Notes under the pieces: generated by a model
What the model was told of the DNA's origin: nothing
What the model saw: only the letters and a program-made list of their open reading frames with translations
The model's database searches: none
In this document: one piece after another, positions 1 through 10,334 of the stretch
Position numbering within the stretch: the stretch's first letter is position 1
Layout: each line of letters starts with the position of its first letter
Origin: Thalassotalea profundi
Lineage (GTDB): Bacteria > Pseudomonadota > Gammaproteobacteria > Enterobacterales > Alteromonadaceae
DNA: 64,000 nt
Direction of reading: 5' to 3'
Assembly (NCBI RefSeq): GCF_014653195.1
Contig: NZ_BNAH01000009.1
Span: 124,001 to 188,000 of the forward strand
Position numbers and translations under genes: made by a program

Positions 1-580
1 TATAAGAAATGTAATCTTCCATGCTCCTAACGATGCTTGCAGTTACGGCTTCTCTGCTATGCCCGCGCTGGTTAGTATCACGAATTATTTTTTGTATCCA
101 TTCCAAATTTACAATTGGCACCATACCTATTAATAAGTCAACGTGACTTGCTACGTCATTCTTTTCTGTTACCACACCTCCATGCAAGCCTTCATAGAAC
201 AATAAATCGGTACCTTCACCTACCTCTTCCCATGGGGTAAAAGTTCCCGGCATTTGATTATAAGGCACAGCCTCATCAAATGTATGCAAGTAACGTCGCA
301 TTTGACCACGACCAGTTTCAGAATAATTTTTAAAAAGTTTCTCTAGCGCATCGAAATCATTAGCTTCGTCACCAAAATAGCTAATTCGTTTTCCACCTTC
401 TTTAGCTTTACGTTTTTCAAGATCCATTTCTGGCCGAGAATAACGATGGAAGCTATCACCTTCTACTTTAGCAGAACGAACACCTAATGAGCGAAAGATA
501 TGTTCAAAAGATTCCGTTGTGGTTGATGTACCCGCACCAGACGAACCTGTAACAGCAATTATAGGATTTCTTGATGACAT
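1..580 (-). CDS. prkB: Phosphoribulokinase (PrkB-like), 5' part only
   Basis: Phosphoribulokinase family, which phosphorylates ribulose 5-phosphate to the 1,5-bisphosphate. About 193 codons are visible; the C-terminal part lies beyond the left edge (E. coli PrkB is 289 aa). The protein starts MSSRNPIIAVTGSSGAGTST, with the P-loop GSSGAGTST at residues 12-20, followed by GDSFHRY and an FYEGLHGG motif typical of bacterial PRKs. The reading frame is open from ATG at 580 to the edge. No RuBisCO gene is visible, so a Calvin-cycle role is not supported; heterotrophic gammaproteobacteria commonly carry this gene and its role there is unclear. It lies downstream of rplQ on the same strand but is separated by a terminator. 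Confidence 0.9.
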   Translation of the reverse strand, partial: MSSRNPIIAVTGSSGAGTSTTTESFEHIFRSLGVRSAKVEGDSFHRYSRPEMDLEKRKAKEGGKRISYFGDEANDFDALEKLFKNYSETGRGQMRRYLHTFDEAVPYNQMPGTFTPWEEVGEGTDLLFYEGLHGGVVTEKNDVASHVDLLIGMVPIVNLEWIQKIIRDTNQRGHSREAVTASIVRSMEDYISY

Positions 581-673
581 TAATATACGCCTAACAAAAT
601 ATGGACTAATGTTATACGAATTAACTTAGCTTAGGTCAAGTGATTGAAATCAATTTACCTTTCAAATACCCAT

Positions 674-701
674 AAAAAAACGGAGCTAAGTGCTCCGTTT
701 T
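674..701 (-). terminator. Rho-independent terminator after rplQ
   Basis: Stem AAAACGGAGC (677-686), 5-nt loop, GCTCCGTTTT (692-701). On the minus strand it is followed by a run of seven T. It closes the alpha operon between rplQ and prkB. Confidence 0.85.
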
Positions 702-732
702 AAAATGTTGTAAAAACTTAGTTAGTAACTAA

Positions 733-1140
733 TTAAGCTTCTGCACTTGCTTCTTCAACCGTTTCAGCAATCTCTTCAACTGCCGGACGGTCTACAAGTT
801 CAACATAAGCCATTGGCGCTTTATCACCAGTACGGAAACCGCATTTTAAAATACGTGTATATCCACCTGGACGTTCTTGGTAACGTTCACCAAGTTCGTT
901 AAATAAAATACCAACAACTTCTTGATCACGTGTGCGTGCAAATGCTAAACGACGATTTGCTACGCTGTCGGTTTTGGCCAAAGTGATTAGTGGCTCAACA
1001 ACGCGACGTAGTTCTTTAGCTTTAGCAACAGTGGTTTTAATAACACCGTGCTTAACTAAAGAGCTTGCCATATTGCGGAACATCGCCTGGCGATGACTGC
1101 TATTACGGTTTAACTGGCGACCGCTTTTACGATGACGCAT
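733..1140 (-). CDS. rplQ: 50S ribosomal protein L17
   Basis: L17 of the large subunit, 135 aa (E. coli 127 aa). It begins [20 protein letters not shown], the family's signature start. The C-terminus is extended by a short acidic, alanine-rich tail (EEASAEA). It is the last gene of the alpha operon, 41 bp after rpoA, and is followed by a strong terminator. Confidence 0.97.
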   Translation of the reverse strand: MRHRKSGRQLNRNSSHRQAMFRNMASSLVKHGVIKTTVAKAKELRRVVEPLITLAKTDSVANRRLAFARTRDQEVVGILFNELGERYQERPGGYTRILKCGFRTGDKAPMAYVELVDRPAVEEIAETVEEASAEA

Positions 1141-1181
1141 AAGTTAATCCTTCTCTCAACTATTAAAAAATGATGACCGAC

Positions 1182-2171
1182 TTAGTCGTTATCAGCAATG
1201 CTTTCAGGTGGCCAGTTTTCTAGGCGCATACCTAGAGATAAGCCACGAGACGCTAACACGTCTTTGATTTCCGTTAAAGACTTCTTACCTAAATTAGGCG
1301 TTTTAAGAAGCTCAACTTCTGCACGCTGTACTAAATCACCAATATATTGAATTGCTTCTGCTTTTAAACAGTTAGCTGAACGAACCGTTAGTTCTAAATC
1401 ATCGACAGGACGAAGTAAAATTGGATCAAATAGAGGTTTTTCCTCTTTTTGTTCTACTTCAGTCACATCGCGTAATTCAACGAACGCATCTAGCTGTTCT
1501 GCTAAAATGGTTGAAGCACGACGAATTGCCTCTTCTGGGTCCAATGTACCATTGGTTTCCATATCGAGAACTAATTTATCCAAATCTGTACGTTGTTCAA
1601 CACGCGCAGACTCAACATCATAAGCAATTCTAACAACAGGACTAAATGAAGCGTCAACTAACAAACGTCCTATTGCACGATCTTCTTCCTCGGCTTCGCG
1701 TCGAACTGAAGCAGGAACGTAACCACGACCCATTTCAGCTTTAATACGCATACTGATAGAACCATCACCTGTAAGATGACAGATAACATGCTCAGGGTTT
1801 GCGATAGTCACATCCCCATCATGTTGTATATCAGCTGCCGTTACAGGGCCTTCACCTGACTTAGTTAAGGTAAGAACTGCTTCATTTTTGCCTTCTAAAC
1901 CAATAGCAAGCCCTTTAAGATTCAATAGTATTTCAATGATGTCTTCTTGCACACCCTCTTTACTACTGTACTCATGTAATACACCATCAATTTCAACTTC
2001 AGTTACAGCACAACCTGGCATTGAAGATAATAATATACGGCGTAAGGCATTGCCTAAAGTGTGACCAAAACCACGTTCCAATGGTTCTAAAGTAACTTTA
2101 GAACGAGTTGAACTAACGGTATCAATATCAACCAATCGTGGTCTTAGGAATTCGGTTACGGAACCCTGCAT
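1182..2171 (-). CDS. rpoA: DNA-directed RNA polymerase subunit alpha
   Basis: Alpha subunit, 329 aa, the same length as in E. coli. The N-terminal assembly domain shows [18 protein letters not shown]. The C-terminal domain, which binds UP elements and activators, has [12 protein letters not shown] (with the key Arg), TPNLGKKSL and [15 protein letters not shown]. It lies between rpsD and rplQ in the alpha operon. No anomaly seen. Confidence 0.98.
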   Translation of the reverse strand: MQGSVTEFLRPRLVDIDTVSSTRSKVTLEPLERGFGHTLGNALRRILLSSMPGCAVTEVEIDGVLHEYSSKEGVQEDIIEILLNLKGLAIGLEGKNEAVLTLTKSGEGPVTAADIQHDGDVTIANPEHVICHLTGDGSISMRIKAEMGRGYVPASVRREAEEEDRAIGRLLVDASFSPVVRIAYDVESARVEQRTDLDKLVLDMETNGTLDPEEAIRRASTILAEQLDAFVELRDVTEVEQKEEKPLFDPILLRPVDDLELTVRSANCLKAEAIQYIGDLVQRAEVELLKTPNLGKKSLTEIKDVLASRGLSLGMRLENWPPESIADND

Positions 2172-2196
2172 TATGTCCTCTCTTTAAAATGCAACT

Positions 2197-2817
2197 TTAC
2201 TTAGAGTAAAGTTCAACAATCAACTGTTCATTAATTTCGGCAGATAAATCAGAACGATCAGGAACACGTTTGAAAACGCCTTCAAGTTTCTTATTATCTA
2301 CTTCAACCCAAACTGGCTTCTCACGTTGCTCAGCTAAATCTAAAGCCGCGATAATACGCGCTTGAGTTTTAGATTTTTCACGTACAGAAACAACATCTTC
2401 GGCTTTAACAGTGAAAGATGGAATATTAACAACAACACCGTTAACTACGATAGCTTTATGGCTAACTAGCTGACGAGCTTCAGCACGAGTGCTTGCATAG
2501 CCCATACGGTATACTACGTTATCAAGACGCTTTTCTAAAAGTTGTAACAAGTTTTCACCTGTATTTCCTTTTAAACGAGCCGCTTCTTTATAGTAATTAC
2601 GGAATTGTTTCTCTAGTACGCCATACATACGACGAACTTTTTGTTTTTCACGAAGTTGAATACCATAATCAGACAAACGACCGCGACGTGCGCCGTGTTG
2701 ACCTGGAATCATTTCGAATTTACATTTAGTCTCTATTGCTCTTACACCACTTTTAAGGAACAAATCTGTTCCTTCGCGGCGGCTAAGCTTTAACTTAGGA
2801 CCTAAATATCTAGCCAT
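2197..2817 (-). CDS. rpsD: 30S ribosomal protein S4
   Basis: S4, 206 aa as in E. coli: 16S rRNA-binding assembly initiator and, by homology, translational repressor of the alpha operon. It starts [19 protein letters not shown]; the S4 RNA-binding domain ([23 protein letters not shown]) lies near residues 95-118. A matching alpha-leader target is visible upstream of rpsM. Confidence 0.98.
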   Translation of the reverse strand: MARYLGPKLKLSRREGTDLFLKSGVRAIETKCKFEMIPGQHGARRGRLSDYGIQLREKQKVRRMYGVLEKQFRNYYKEAARLKGNTGENLLQLLEKRLDNVVYRMGYASTRAEARQLVSHKAIVVNGVVVNIPSFTVKAEDVVSVREKSKTQARIIAALDLAEQREKPVWVEVDNKKLEGVFKRVPDRSDLSAEINEQLIVELYSK

Positions 2818-2848
2818 TATCTTTCTCCAACTATCCTAAAAGTGCCAA

Positions 2849-3238
2849 TTAAACGCGACGCTTTTTAGGCGGACGACAACCATTATGAGGAATAGGTGTT
2901 ACGTCAGTAATGTTGGTGATTTTAAAACCAGCAGCATTTAAAGCACGGATAGCAGATTCACGACCTGGACCTGGACCTTTAACGAACACTTCAATATTCT
3001 TCAAACCAAACTCTTGTGCTGCTTTACCAGCACGATCAGCAGCTACCTGAGCAGCAAACGGAGTAGATTTACGTGAACCACGGAAACCTGAACCACCTGC
3101 AGTTGCCCAAGATAAAGCATTACCTTGACGATCTGTAAGAGTCACGATGGTGTTGTTGAAAGAAGCATGAATATGAGCCATGCCATCAGCAACTTGTTTT
3201 TTTACGCGTTTACGCGTACGAACTGGTGTTTTTGCCAT
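2849..3238 (-). CDS. rpsK: 30S ribosomal protein S11
   Basis: S11, 129 aa, a platform protein of the small subunit. Family motifs include [19 protein letters not shown] and the C-terminal [16 protein letters not shown]. It lies 14 bp after rpsM in the alpha operon. Confidence 0.98.
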   Translation of the reverse strand: MAKTPVRTRKRVKKQVADGMAHIHASFNNTIVTLTDRQGNALSWATAGGSGFRGSRKSTPFAAQVAADRAGKAAQEFGLKNIEVFVKGPGPGRESAIRALNAAGFKITNITDVTPIPHNGCRPPKKRRV

Positions 3239-3252
3239 TGTCTAATCCCTCG

Positions 3253-3609
3253 TTACTTTTTAATTGGCTTACGAGGACCTTTACGGGTACGCGCATTTGT
3301 TTTAGTGCGTTGACCACGTAGAGGAAGACTGCGACGATGGCGTATGCCACGAAAACAGCCAAGGTCCATCAGACGCTTGATGTTCATTGAAACTTCACGG
3401 CGTAAATCACCTTCAACGGTGTATTTATCCACTTCAGCACGAAGCAAATCTATTTGAGCTTCGTCCAATTCACTGATCTTAGTTGTTTCTTCGATACCTG
3501 AAGCCGCACAAATTGCTTTTGCACGTGTTGCTCCGATACCGTAGATCGCAGTAATGGCGATTACTGCATGCTTACGATCAGGGATGTTAATGCCAGCGAT
3601 ACGGGCCAC
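3253..3609 (-). CDS. rpsM: 30S ribosomal protein S13 (GTG start)
   Basis: S13, 118 aa, head of the small subunit, contacts tRNA; first gene of the alpha operon. I start it at GTG (3609), giving [16 protein letters not shown]. An in-frame ATG two codons upstream (3615) overlaps the AGGAGA ribosome-binding site, whereas AGGAG sits 7-8 nt before the GTG. E. coli rpsM also uses GTG, in the S4-regulated leader. The C-terminus is basic ([11 protein letters not shown]). Confidence 0.97.
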   Translation of the reverse strand: MARIAGINIPDRKHAVIAITAIYGIGATRAKAICAASGIEETTKISELDEAQIDLLRAEVDKYTVEGDLRREVSMNIKRLMDLGCFRGIRHRRSLPLRGQRTKTNARTRKGPRKPIKK

Positions 3610-3693
3610 TAACACATCTCCTATTCTAAATTAAAATTACATCAGGTTGAAAAGCCCGTTAGGATACTCAACCCGTCTTCTTTTTGCAATCGA
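3610..3693 (-). promoter_or_regulatory. Alpha-operon leader, S4 repressor target (Alpha_RBS type)
   Basis: The rpsM leader contains TTGAGTATCCTAACGGGCTT followed by TTCAACC (minus strand, 3645-3673). This nearly matches the E. coli alpha leader, where S4 binds a pseudoknot to block rpsM translation. GGTTGA and TCAACC form the outer stem. The assignment rests on remembered similarity and gene position; the full pseudoknot was not modelled. Confidence 0.8.
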
Positions 3694-3699
3694 AGCGGC

Positions 3700-3728
3700 A
3701 TTATACAGACTTATCTGCATAATGCTAC
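3700..3728 (-). promoter_or_regulatory. Alpha-operon promoter
   Basis: On the minus strand TATAAT (3700-3705) is followed by GCCGCTTCG, a GC-rich start region. The -35 hexamer 17 bp upstream (GTAGCA) is weak. It lies between rpmJ and the S4 leader, where E. coli has the alpha promoter. Confidence 0.6.
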
Positions 3729-3738
3729 TGCTAAAGAT

Positions 3739-3852
3739 TTAACCTTGACGTTGCTTATGTTTTGGTTCGATACAAATTACACGAACAACACCAGCACGCT
3801 TTACCACTTTACAGTTACGGCAAATCTTTTTTACGGATGCACGAACTTTCAT
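3739..3852 (-). CDS. rpmJ: 50S ribosomal protein L36 (zinc-binding type)
   Basis: A 37-aa protein beginning [20 protein letters not shown]. The zinc-ribbon ligands C11, C14, C27 and H32 are all present, so this is the zinc-binding (C+) form. It ends KHKQRQG, typical of L36. It sits between secY and rpsM as the last gene of the spc operon, as in E. coli. Confidence 0.96.
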   Translation of the reverse strand: MKVRASVKKICRNCKVVKRAGVVRVICIEPKHKQRQG

Positions 3853-3869
3853 TTTATACTCCGTTAAAC

Positions 3870-5195
3870 CTAGCGGCCATAGCCTTTCAGGTTTGCTTTT
3901 TTAAGTACATTATCATATTGATGAGACATCAAATGCGTTTGTACTTGAGCCATAAAGTCCATGATAACAACTACGATGATCAATAATGATGTTCCACCAA
4001 AATAGAACTGAACATCCCAGAACATTCTCATAAACTCAGGAACCAAACAGACAAAGGTAATATATAACGCACCGGTTAAGGTTAAACGTGTCATCACTTT
4101 GTCTATATACTTAGACGTTTGTTCACCAGGACGGATCCCAGGAATAAACGCACCCGATTTTTTTAGGTTATCTGCAGTTTCACGCGGATTGAAAACCAAT
4201 GCCGTATAAAAAAAGCAGAAAAATATTATTGCTGCTGTTAAAAGCATCATATATAACGGTTGACCTGGAGAAATCGCAATTGATAACTCCTGCAACACAT
4301 CAGCAACCATACCGTCACCTTGTCCAAACCAGCTAGCAATAGAGCCAGGGAATAGCAAGATACTAGAAGCAAATATAGGTGGAATAACACCAGCCATATT
4401 AACTTTCAGAGGTAAATGAGTACTTTGTGCAGCAAAAACCTTTCGGCCTTGTTGACGTTTAGCATAGTTTACGACAATACGACGTTGACCACGCTCTACA
4501 AACACAACAAAGAAGGTTACCGCAAATACGATTACTGCTATTAGCAATAACACCAATAAGTGCAATTCACCTTGACGCGTCATTTCAGCTGTTGTAGCAA
4601 CAGCTGAAGGCATACCTGCAACAATACCAGCAAAAATGATAATAGAAATACCATTACCAATTCCACGTTCCGTAATTTGTTCACCTAACCACATTAAAAA
4701 CATGGTGCCAGTAACCAAACTAACTACTGCCGCAAAATAGAAACCGAAGCCGGCATCCATGACTAAACCGGGCATCATACCAGGTAAGCTTTTTGCGATA
4801 GCAATAGACTGTACTGTTGCAAGTACTAAAGTACCGTAGCGGGTGTATTGGCTGATCTTACGTCGTCCAGCTTCACCTTCTTTTTTAAGCTCTGCCATAG
4901 CAGGGTGAACCACTGTGAGCAATTGCATAATAATAGAAGCTGAAATGTACGGCATAATACCTAATGCCAATACAGAGGCTCGCTCAAGTGCACCACCAGA
5001 AAACATGTTAAACATTTCTACGATAGTGCCCTTTTGTTGATCAAACAACTGAGCTAATACAGCGGCGTCAATACCAGGGATTGGCACAAATGAACCTAAA
5101 CGAAGCACAATTAATGCACCGAATACGAACCACAATCTTTGTTTCAGCTCAGACAAACCGCCTGCGCCTTTGTTATCCATTCCTGGTGTAGCCAT
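3870..5195 (-). CDS. secY: Preprotein translocase subunit SecY
   Basis: SecY, 441 aa (E. coli 443), the channel subunit of SecYEG in the inner membrane. About ten hydrophobic segments. Family motifs include FVPIPGID near residue 37, the [22 protein letters not shown] block, and the cytosolic loop [19 protein letters not shown]. It is in the spc operon, 8 bp after rplO. Confidence 0.98.
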   Translation of the reverse strand: MATPGMDNKGAGGLSELKQRLWFVFGALIVLRLGSFVPIPGIDAAVLAQLFDQQKGTIVEMFNMFSGGALERASVLALGIMPYISASIIMQLLTVVHPAMAELKKEGEAGRRKISQYTRYGTLVLATVQSIAIAKSLPGMMPGLVMDAGFGFYFAAVVSLVTGTMFLMWLGEQITERGIGNGISIIIFAGIVAGMPSAVATTAEMTRQGELHLLVLLLIAVIVFAVTFFVVFVERGQRRIVVNYAKRQQGRKVFAAQSTHLPLKVNMAGVIPPIFASSILLFPGSIASWFGQGDGMVADVLQELSIAISPGQPLYMMLLTAAIIFFCFFYTALVFNPRETADNLKKSGAFIPGIRPGEQTSKYIDKVMTRLTLTGALYITFVCLVPEFMRMFWDVQFYFGGTSLLIIVVVIMDFMAQVQTHLMSHQYDNVLKKANLKGYGR

Positions 5196-5203
5196 AATCT
5201 GTA

Positions 5204-5638
5204 TTATTCCTCGATTTTACCACCGGCAGCTTCAATAGCTGCACGAGCGCCTTTAGTTACACCTAAGCCACGAACAGTGATTGGACGAGTAATTTCGCCC
5301 GACAGCATAATTTTCGCTGTTACAATGTTACGTGTTACTAAGTTTGCGTCTTTAAGCGCATGAATATCAACAACATCACCAGTGATGCTATTAAGCTCAT
5401 GTAAACGTACTTCAGCGTGAACTAAAGATTTGCGCGACGTGAAACCAAACTTCGGCAAACGTTGTTTTAATGGCATTTGACCGCCTTCAAAACCTGGACG
5501 AACACTACCGCCAGAACGAGATTTCTGACCTTTGTGACCACGACCACCTGTTTTACCTAAGCCAGAACCAATACCACGCCCACAGCGTTTCTTAGCTTTC
5601 TTAGCGCCTGGTGCAGGAGATAAAGTATTTAAATGCAT
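5204..5638 (-). CDS. rplO: 50S ribosomal protein L15
   Basis: L15, 144 aa, a late-assembly large-subunit protein. The glycine- and basic-rich N-terminus ([20 protein letters not shown]) is diagnostic. It starts 2 bp after the rpmD stop codon. Confidence 0.97.
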   Translation of the reverse strand: MHLNTLSPAPGAKKAKKRCGRGIGSGLGKTGGRGHKGQKSRSGGSVRPGFEGGQMPLKQRLPKFGFTSRKSLVHAEVRLHELNSITGDVVDIHALKDANLVTRNIVTAKIMLSGEITRPITVRGLGVTKGARAAIEAAGGKIEE

Positions 5639-5640
5639 TA

Positions 5641-5820
5641 TTAATCCTCCACCTTAATCATGTAAGATACTTGATTGATCATACCACGTACAGATGGAGT
5701 GTCTTCTAACTCAACTGTATGATTGATACGACGTAAACCAAGACCCTTCAATGTAGCTCTATGTTTCGGTAAACGACCTATAGAACTTTTTACTTGAGTT
5801 ACTTTTACTGTTTTAGCCAT
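5641..5820 (-). CDS. rpmD: 50S ribosomal protein L30
   Basis: L30, 59 aa as in E. coli: [21 protein letters not shown] start at ATG 5820. An in-frame TTG at 5826 would add two residues, but the ATG gives the family's usual N-terminus and has GGGGT 8 nt upstream. It follows rpsE by 6 bp. Confidence 0.96.
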   Translation of the reverse strand: MAKTVKVTQVKSSIGRLPKHRATLKGLGLRRINHTVELEDTPSVRGMINQVSYMIKVED

Positions 5821-5826
5821 GCTCAA

Positions 5827-6333
5827 TTACCCCAAGATATCTGCAACGCTCTTTCCACGCTTAGCAGCAACTGCTTCTGGCGACTTCATATTCGCTAGAG
5901 CAGATACCGTAGCGCGAACTACGTTGATTGGGTTAGTAGAACCGTATGCTTTTGACAATACGTTCTGTACGCCTGCAACTTCAAGTACTGCACGCATTGC
6001 GCCACCGGCAATGATACCTGTACCTTCAGAAGCTGGTTGCATGTAAACTTTAGAACCTGAATGACGTCCTTTAATAGGATGTTGAAGAGTAGTCCCCTTC
6101 AAGTCAACAGTTACTAAGTTACGACGAGCCTTTTCCATTGCTTTTTGGATAGCAGCAGGTACTTCACGTGCCTTACCATAACCAAAACCAACGCGGCCGT
6201 TACCGTCACCAACTACTGTTAGTGCGGTGAAACTGAATATACGACCACCTTTAACCACTTTTGAAACGCGGTTAACAGCGATTAGCTTTTCAGCCATATC
6301 AGTTTGTTGTTGTGTGTTTTCTACATTAGCCAT
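5827..6333 (-). CDS. rpsE: 30S ribosomal protein S5
   Basis: S5, 168 aa (E. coli 167), important for decoding accuracy. The double-stranded RNA-binding domain includes [16 protein letters not shown], followed by [14 protein letters not shown]. Two adjacent ATGs occur; the second (6333) is spaced 6 nt from AGGAG and is preferred. The N-terminal [10 protein letters not shown] stretch is a little unusual. Confidence 0.96.
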   Translation of the reverse strand: MANVENTQQQTDMAEKLIAVNRVSKVVKGGRIFSFTALTVVGDGNGRVGFGYGKAREVPAAIQKAMEKARRNLVTVDLKGTTLQHPIKGRHSGSKVYMQPASEGTGIIAGGAMRAVLEVAGVQNVLSKAYGSTNPINVVRATVSALANMKSPEAVAAKRGKSVADILG

Positions 6334-6342
6334 CATCTACTC

Positions 6343-6696
6343 CTAGAACTGCAGACCAGCTTCACGAGCTGCTTCTGCCAACGCTTTTACGCGTCCATGG
6401 TAACGGAAACCCGAGCGATCAAATGCTACAGACTCAATGCCTTTAGCCTTTGCACGTTCAGCGATAGCTTTGCCAACTGCAGAGGCAGCAGCAATGTTAC
6501 CTGTTTTATCAACTTGGGCACTAACTTCTTTGTCTAAAGTAGACGCTGCTGCGATTACTTCAGAACCAGTTGGAGCGATAAGTTGCGCGTAAATATGACG
6601 AGGAGTACGGAATACAACTAAACGATTCGCACCCAACTCGCTGATTTTAGCACGTGCACGCTTTGCACGGCGTAAACGAGATGTTTTCTTATCCAT
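6343..6696 (-). CDS. rplR: 50S ribosomal protein L18
   Basis: L18, 117 aa as in E. coli, binds 5S rRNA with L5. Typical pieces are [14 protein letters not shown] and the C-terminal [20 protein letters not shown]. It lies between rplF and rpsE in the spc operon. Confidence 0.97.
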   Translation of the reverse strand: MDKKTSRLRRAKRARAKISELGANRLVVFRTPRHIYAQLIAPTGSEVIAAASTLDKEVSAQVDKTGNIAAASAVGKAIAERAKAKGIESVAFDRSGFRYHGRVKALAEAAREAGLQF

Positions 6697-6705
6697 CGTA
6701 TTACC

Positions 6706-7239
6706 CTACTTCTTCTTAGCTTCTTTACGACGAACATTCTCATCGCTATAACGAATACCTTTACCTTTATATGGCTCTGGCTTACGGTAAGCGCGAATAT
6801 TCGCTGCTACTTGACCTACCAACTGCTTGTCAGCACCTTTCAGTACAACTTCAGTTTGGCTCGGAGTTTCAACGGTAATTCCTTCAGGAATAGCATGGTT
6901 GATTGGATGAGAAAAACCTAAAGATAAGTTTAAGTTCTTACCTTCAGCTTTTGCACGGTAACCAACACCGTTTAAAACTAATCTTCTTTCAAAACCAGTA
7001 TTTACACCAATAATCATGTTATTGATTAATGCGCGTGTAGTACCAGCTTGGGCCCAAGCTTCTTTACTTTCAGCAAATACAGTAGTAGAGATAGTGCTAT
7101 CTTCTTGAGCAACATTTACTAAACTATTGATAGTATGTGAAAGTTCACCAGCTGAACCTTTAACTTTAATGTCTTGACCTGACAACGTTACGGTAACGCC
7201 AGCAGGAACAGAAACGGGTGCTTTTGCAACACGAGACAT
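6706..7239 (-). CDS. rplF: 50S ribosomal protein L6
   Basis: L6, 177 aa as in E. coli, located near the factor-binding site of the 50S subunit. Shows the duplicated L6 fold and the C-terminal signature [20 protein letters not shown]. It starts 10 bp after rpsH. Confidence 0.97.
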   Translation of the reverse strand: MSRVAKAPVSVPAGVTVTLSGQDIKVKGSAGELSHTINSLVNVAQEDSTISTTVFAESKEAWAQAGTTRALINNMIIGVNTGFERRLVLNGVGYRAKAEGKNLNLSLGFSHPINHAIPEGITVETPSQTEVVLKGADKQLVGQVAANIRAYRKPEPYKGKGIRYSDENVRRKEAKKK

Positions 7240-7249
7240 AATTAACTCC

Positions 7250-7639
7250 TTACGCTACGAAACCGAGGATTTCGCCACCAAGACCCGCAGAGCGAGCGGC
7301 GCGATCCGTCATCAAACCTTTAGAAGTAGAAACAATCGCAATACCCATGCCTGCTAATACTTTAGGAAGTTCATTACTACCTTTGTATACACGTAAGCCT
7401 GGACGTGAAACACGTTTAATTGTTTCAATTACTTCTTTACCTTCAAAATACTTCAACTCAACAGCAAGCTCAGGTTTTACATCACCTGATACTGAGAAAT
7501 CTGAAATATAACCTTCTTCTTTAAGCAAGTTAGCAATTGCAACTTTTACCTTAGAAGATGGCATTACAACTGCAGTCTTAGCTGCAGATTGACCGTTGCG
7601 GATGCGTGTAAACATGTCCGCGATAGGATCAGTCATCAT
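7250..7639 (-). CDS. rpsH: 30S ribosomal protein S8
   Basis: S8, about 129 aa, binds 16S rRNA and in E. coli represses the spc operon. Core motifs are [14 protein letters not shown] and the C-terminal [20 protein letters not shown]. The start is ambiguous: ATGs at 7645, 7639 and 7636. GGGAG is 9 nt from 7639, giving MMTDPIADM, so that one is preferred. Confidence 0.95.
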   Translation of the reverse strand: MMTDPIADMFTRIRNGQSAAKTAVVMPSSKVKVAIANLLKEEGYISDFSVSGDVKPELAVELKYFEGKEVIETIKRVSRPGLRVYKGSNELPKVLAGMGIAIVSTSKGLMTDRAARSAGLGGEILGFVA

Positions 7640-7658
7640 AACCATTTACTCCCGTGAA

Positions 7659-7964
7659 TTACCAACTAGCTTTCTTAAGACCTGGAACTTCACCGCGCAT
7701 CATAGTTTCACGCAATTTAATACGGCTTAAACCGAATTTACGTAAATAACCATGTGGACGACCTGTCACGTTACAACGGTTACGTTGACGTGAAGAACTC
7801 GAATCACGAGGTAAAGATTGAAGTTTTAATACGGCATCCCAACGTTCTTCTTCTGAAGAATTAACGCTAGAGATGATTGCTTTTAATGCAGCACGCTTTT
7901 CAGCATATTGTGCTACTAATTTGGTACGTTTTGCTTCACGAGCTTTCATTGACGATTTAGCCAT
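7659..7964 (-). CDS. rpsN: 30S ribosomal protein S14 (zinc-free long form)
   Basis: S14, 101 aa as in E. coli. It has no CxxC pair, so it is the zinc-independent long form. Typical motifs are [21 protein letters not shown] and the C-terminal [11 protein letters not shown]. Confidence 0.97.
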   Translation of the reverse strand: MAKSSMKAREAKRTKLVAQYAEKRAALKAIISSVNSSEEERWDAVLKLQSLPRDSSSSRQRNRCNVTGRPHGYLRKFGLSRIKLRETMMRGEVPGLKKASW

Positions 7965-7975
7965 AACTCTACACC

Positions 7976-8515
7976 TTATTTCTTAAACGGGAAGTTAAAG
8001 GCAGTCAGCAAAGCATGACCTTCCTCATTAGATTGCGCAGTCGTAGTGATAGTGATATCCATACCGCGAATCTTATCGATTTTATCATAATCGATCTCTG
8101 GGAAAATAATTTGCTCACGTACACCCATGCTATAATTACCACGGCCATCGAACGATTTAGGGTTCAAGCCACGGAAATCACGAATACGAGGAACAGAAAT
8201 AGAGATTAAACGCTCTAAAAATTCCCACATACGTTCGCCGCGTAGAGTTACTTTTGCGCCAATAGGATAACCTTCACGAATCTTAAAGCCCGCAACAGAT
8301 TTGCGTGCTACAGTCGTAATAGGCTTTTGACCTGAGATTGCAGTAAGATCATTCGTGGCATGCTCAAGCACTTTCTTGTCAGAAACGGCTTCGCCAACAC
8401 CCATGTTCAGGGTGATCTTTTCAATCCGAGGGACTTGCATGACACTTTTGTATTCGAACTTCTTTTGAAGATCGGCTACAACGGTATCTTTGTAAAAATC
8501 ATGCAGTTTCGCCAT
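7976..8515 (-). CDS. rplE: 50S ribosomal protein L5
   Basis: L5, 179 aa as in E. coli, central-protuberance protein that binds 5S rRNA. Signatures: [16 protein letters not shown] near residues 28-43, [17 protein letters not shown], and [19 protein letters not shown] near the C-terminus. Confidence 0.98.
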   Translation of the reverse strand: MAKLHDFYKDTVVADLQKKFEYKSVMQVPRIEKITLNMGVGEAVSDKKVLEHATNDLTAISGQKPITTVARKSVAGFKIREGYPIGAKVTLRGERMWEFLERLISISVPRIRDFRGLNPKSFDGRGNYSMGVREQIIFPEIDYDKIDKIRGMDITITTTAQSNEEGHALLTAFNFPFKK

Positions 8516-8530
8516 CGTTTACTCCAATAA

Positions 8531-8845
8531 TTAAACTAATTCGTTATTAGATTTGAAGAAACGAACTTTTTTGTCGCCTTCAACTCTAAAACCTATACGA
8601 TCAGCTTTACCCGTTTTAGGGTTAAGGATCGCTACATTTGAAACATGTAGAGGAGCTTCTTTCTCAACAATTCCACCAGGCTGCTGTAACTGAGGTACAG
8701 GCTTAGTGTGTTTCTTGATTAAGTTTACGCCTTCTACAAATACTTTGCTTTCTTCAACAAGCACTTTAGTGACTTTACCAGTCTTGCCCTTGTCTTTTCC
8801 TGCAAGTACGATTACTTCATCATCACGACGAATCTTAGATGCCAT
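8531..8845 (-). CDS. rplX: 50S ribosomal protein L24
   Basis: L24, 104 aa as in E. coli, an early assembly protein at the exit tunnel. Contains the KOW motif ([20 protein letters not shown]) at the N-terminus. Second gene of the spc operon, between rplN and rplE. Confidence 0.97.
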   Translation of the reverse strand: MASKIRRDDEVIVLAGKDKGKTGKVTKVLVEESKVFVEGVNLIKKHTKPVPQLQQPGGIVEKEAPLHVSNVAILNPKTGKADRIGFRVEGDKKVRFFKSNNELV

Positions 8846-8857
8846 TATCGTGACTCC

Positions 8858-9226
8858 TTATAGTACTTCTGGAGCTAGAGAAACGATCTTCATGAACTTT
8901 TCAGTTCTTAATTCACGTGTCACTGGTCCGAAAATACGAGTACCAATTGGCTGTAAGTTAGCATTCAACATTACTGCCGCGTTTCCGTCAAAACGGATGG
9001 TAGAACCATCTGAACGACGTACGCCCTTTTTAGTGCGCACCACTACCGCTGTAAGAACATCACCTTTTTTTACTTTACCGCGAGGAATTGCTTCCTTCAC
9101 TGCAACTTTGATGATATCACCTATGCGTGCATAGCGACGGTGCGAGCCACCAAGGACCTTAATACATTGCACGCGTCGAGCGCCACTGTTATCAGCAACG
9201 TCTAGCTGTGTTTGCATTTGGATCAT
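8858..9226 (-). CDS. rplN: 50S ribosomal protein L14
   Basis: L14, 122 aa, at the subunit interface. Starts [19 protein letters not shown], a hallmark of the family. It is the first gene of the spc operon: a 245-bp gap with a promoter and the S10-operon terminator precedes it. Confidence 0.98.
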   Translation of the reverse strand: MIQMQTQLDVADNSGARRVQCIKVLGGSHRRYARIGDIIKVAVKEAIPRGKVKKGDVLTAVVVRTKKGVRRSDGSTIRFDGNAAVMLNANLQPIGTRIFGPVTRELRTEKFMKIVSLAPEVL

Positions 9227-9327
9227 TTATATGTGCTCCGCTATATATCTTATAAAAGATTAAATTCAAGGCCAAAAATTCGACCCGTCACTGCCTTTCA
9301 ACCCAACCCAATACGAGCGGGCGCGAG

Positions 9328-9360
9328 ATTATAACACCACTAAATAAAAAGTGGTACTTT
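9328..9360 (-). promoter_or_regulatory. spc-operon promoter (extended -10)
   Basis: In the gap before rplN the minus strand has TGTTATAAT: a TGn extension plus TATAAT (9328-9333). It is followed by CTCGCGCCCGC, a GC-rich start region. The -35 region is weak, consistent with an extended -10. A 6-bp inverted repeat (ACCACT/AGTGGT, 9337-9356) occupies the spacer. The leader to the rplN ATG is about 95 nt. Confidence 0.65.
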
Positions 9361-9417
9361 ATTTAAACAATTTTTAAATATTCAACCACTTTCTCGCACT
9401 TTTGAAGTAAAAGACAT

Positions 9418-9445
9418 AAAAAAACAGCCCCATAAGGAGCTGTTC
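9418..9445 (-). terminator. S10-operon terminator after rpsQ
   Basis: Imperfect hairpin with stem AACAGC/GCTGTT and inner CC/GG pairs, followed on the minus strand by a T7 run. It ends the S10 operon, so spc must be restarted from its own promoter, as in E. coli. Confidence 0.75.
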
Positions 9446-9471
9446 TTAATCAACTAATAAAGCTTAATATT

Positions 9472-9720
9472 TTAAGCTTTAGTGATTACGTCAACCAATG
9501 TCCAGTTTTTAGACTTAGAAATTGGAGCACATTCACGAATAGTTACTACGTCACCCGCATTACACTGGTTCGTTTCATCATGCGCTTTCAACTTAGTTGA
9601 ACGCGTAATGAACTTACCGTATATAGGATGCTTAACACGACGCTCAATCAGGACAGTGATAGACTTATCCATTTTGTCACTGATAACGCGACCTTGTAGT
9701 GTACGAATTTTATCGCTCAT
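9472..9720 (-). CDS. rpsQ: 30S ribosomal protein S17
   Basis: S17, 82 aa (E. coli 84), 16S rRNA-binding OB-fold protein. Motifs [20 protein letters not shown] and the C-terminal [14 protein letters not shown]. Its ATG overlaps the rpmC stop by 1 nt. Last gene of the S10 operon. Confidence 0.97.
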   Translation of the reverse strand: MSDKIRTLQGRVISDKMDKSITVLIERRVKHPIYGKFITRSTKLKAHDETNQCNAGDVVTIRECAPISKSKNWTLVDVITKA

Positions 9721-9911
9721 TACTTACCAGCCTTTTCAGTTATGATAGTCTTAACACGCGCTATATTGCGACGTACCGTTCTTAGCAAATGAGTTTGTGC
9801 TAATTGGCCAGTGCTAGCTTGCATGCGATAGTTAAACTGTTCGCGTAACAAACCAAGCAATTCAGCGTTTAGCTCTTCAATGCTTTTATCTTTAAGTTCG
9901 CTTGCTTTCAT
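9720..9911 (-). CDS. rpmC: 50S ribosomal protein L29
   Basis: L29, 63 aa as in E. coli, near the tunnel exit (SRP and trigger-factor docking). Typical [20 protein letters not shown] and [14 protein letters not shown]. Overlaps rplP and rpsQ by 1 nt each, implying translational coupling. Confidence 0.97.
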   Translation of the reverse strand: MKASELKDKSIEELNAELLGLLREQFNYRMQASTGQLAQTHLLRTVRRNIARVKTIITEKAGK

Positions 9912-10324
9912 TACATCACCGTTCTAGTTACGAAGGTTGTTTTGAATGGCAATTTAGCAGCTGCTAATGCAAATGCTTCACGTGCCAATTCTTCTGATAC
10001 ACCTTCCATTTCATAAAGAACACGACCTGGTAGAATTTGACATACCCAATATTCTACAGAACCTTTACCTTTACCCATACGAACCTCAAGAGGTTTCTTA
10101 GTAATTGGTTTGTCTGGGAATACTCGAATCCAAATTTTACCTTGACGCTTAACGTGACGAGTCATCGCTCGACGAGCAGATTCAATTTGACGCGCAGTCA
10201 TACGACCACGTTCAACTGATTTTAACCCGAAAGTACCGAAGCTAACTGAACTACCTACTTGTGCAAGACCGCGGTTGCGCAATTTAAACTGCTTACGGAA
10301 TTTAGTACGTTTTGGTTGTAACAT
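9911..10324 (-). CDS. rplP: 50S ribosomal protein L16
   Basis: L16, 137 aa (E. coli 136), near the A-site tRNA. Starts [19 protein letters not shown]; contains [19 protein letters not shown] and [12 protein letters not shown]. In the S10 operon between rpsC and rpmC. Confidence 0.98.
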   Translation of the reverse strand: MLQPKRTKFRKQFKLRNRGLAQVGSSVSFGTFGLKSVERGRMTARQIESARRAMTRHVKRQGKIWIRVFPDKPITKKPLEVRMGKGKGSVEYWVCQILPGRVLYEMEGVSEELAREAFALAAAKLPFKTTFVTRTVM

Positions 10325-10334
10325 AACTTATCCC

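Noticed and set aside
1-580. Calvin-cycle CO2 fixation from the phosphoribulokinase
   Set aside because: Only PrkB-type kinase sequence is seen, next to ribosomal genes and with no RuBisCO. Such genes are common in heterotrophs.
8706-9134. 142-aa plus-strand frame over rplX and rplN
   Set aside because: It runs antisense through two ribosomal genes and shows no independent start signals.
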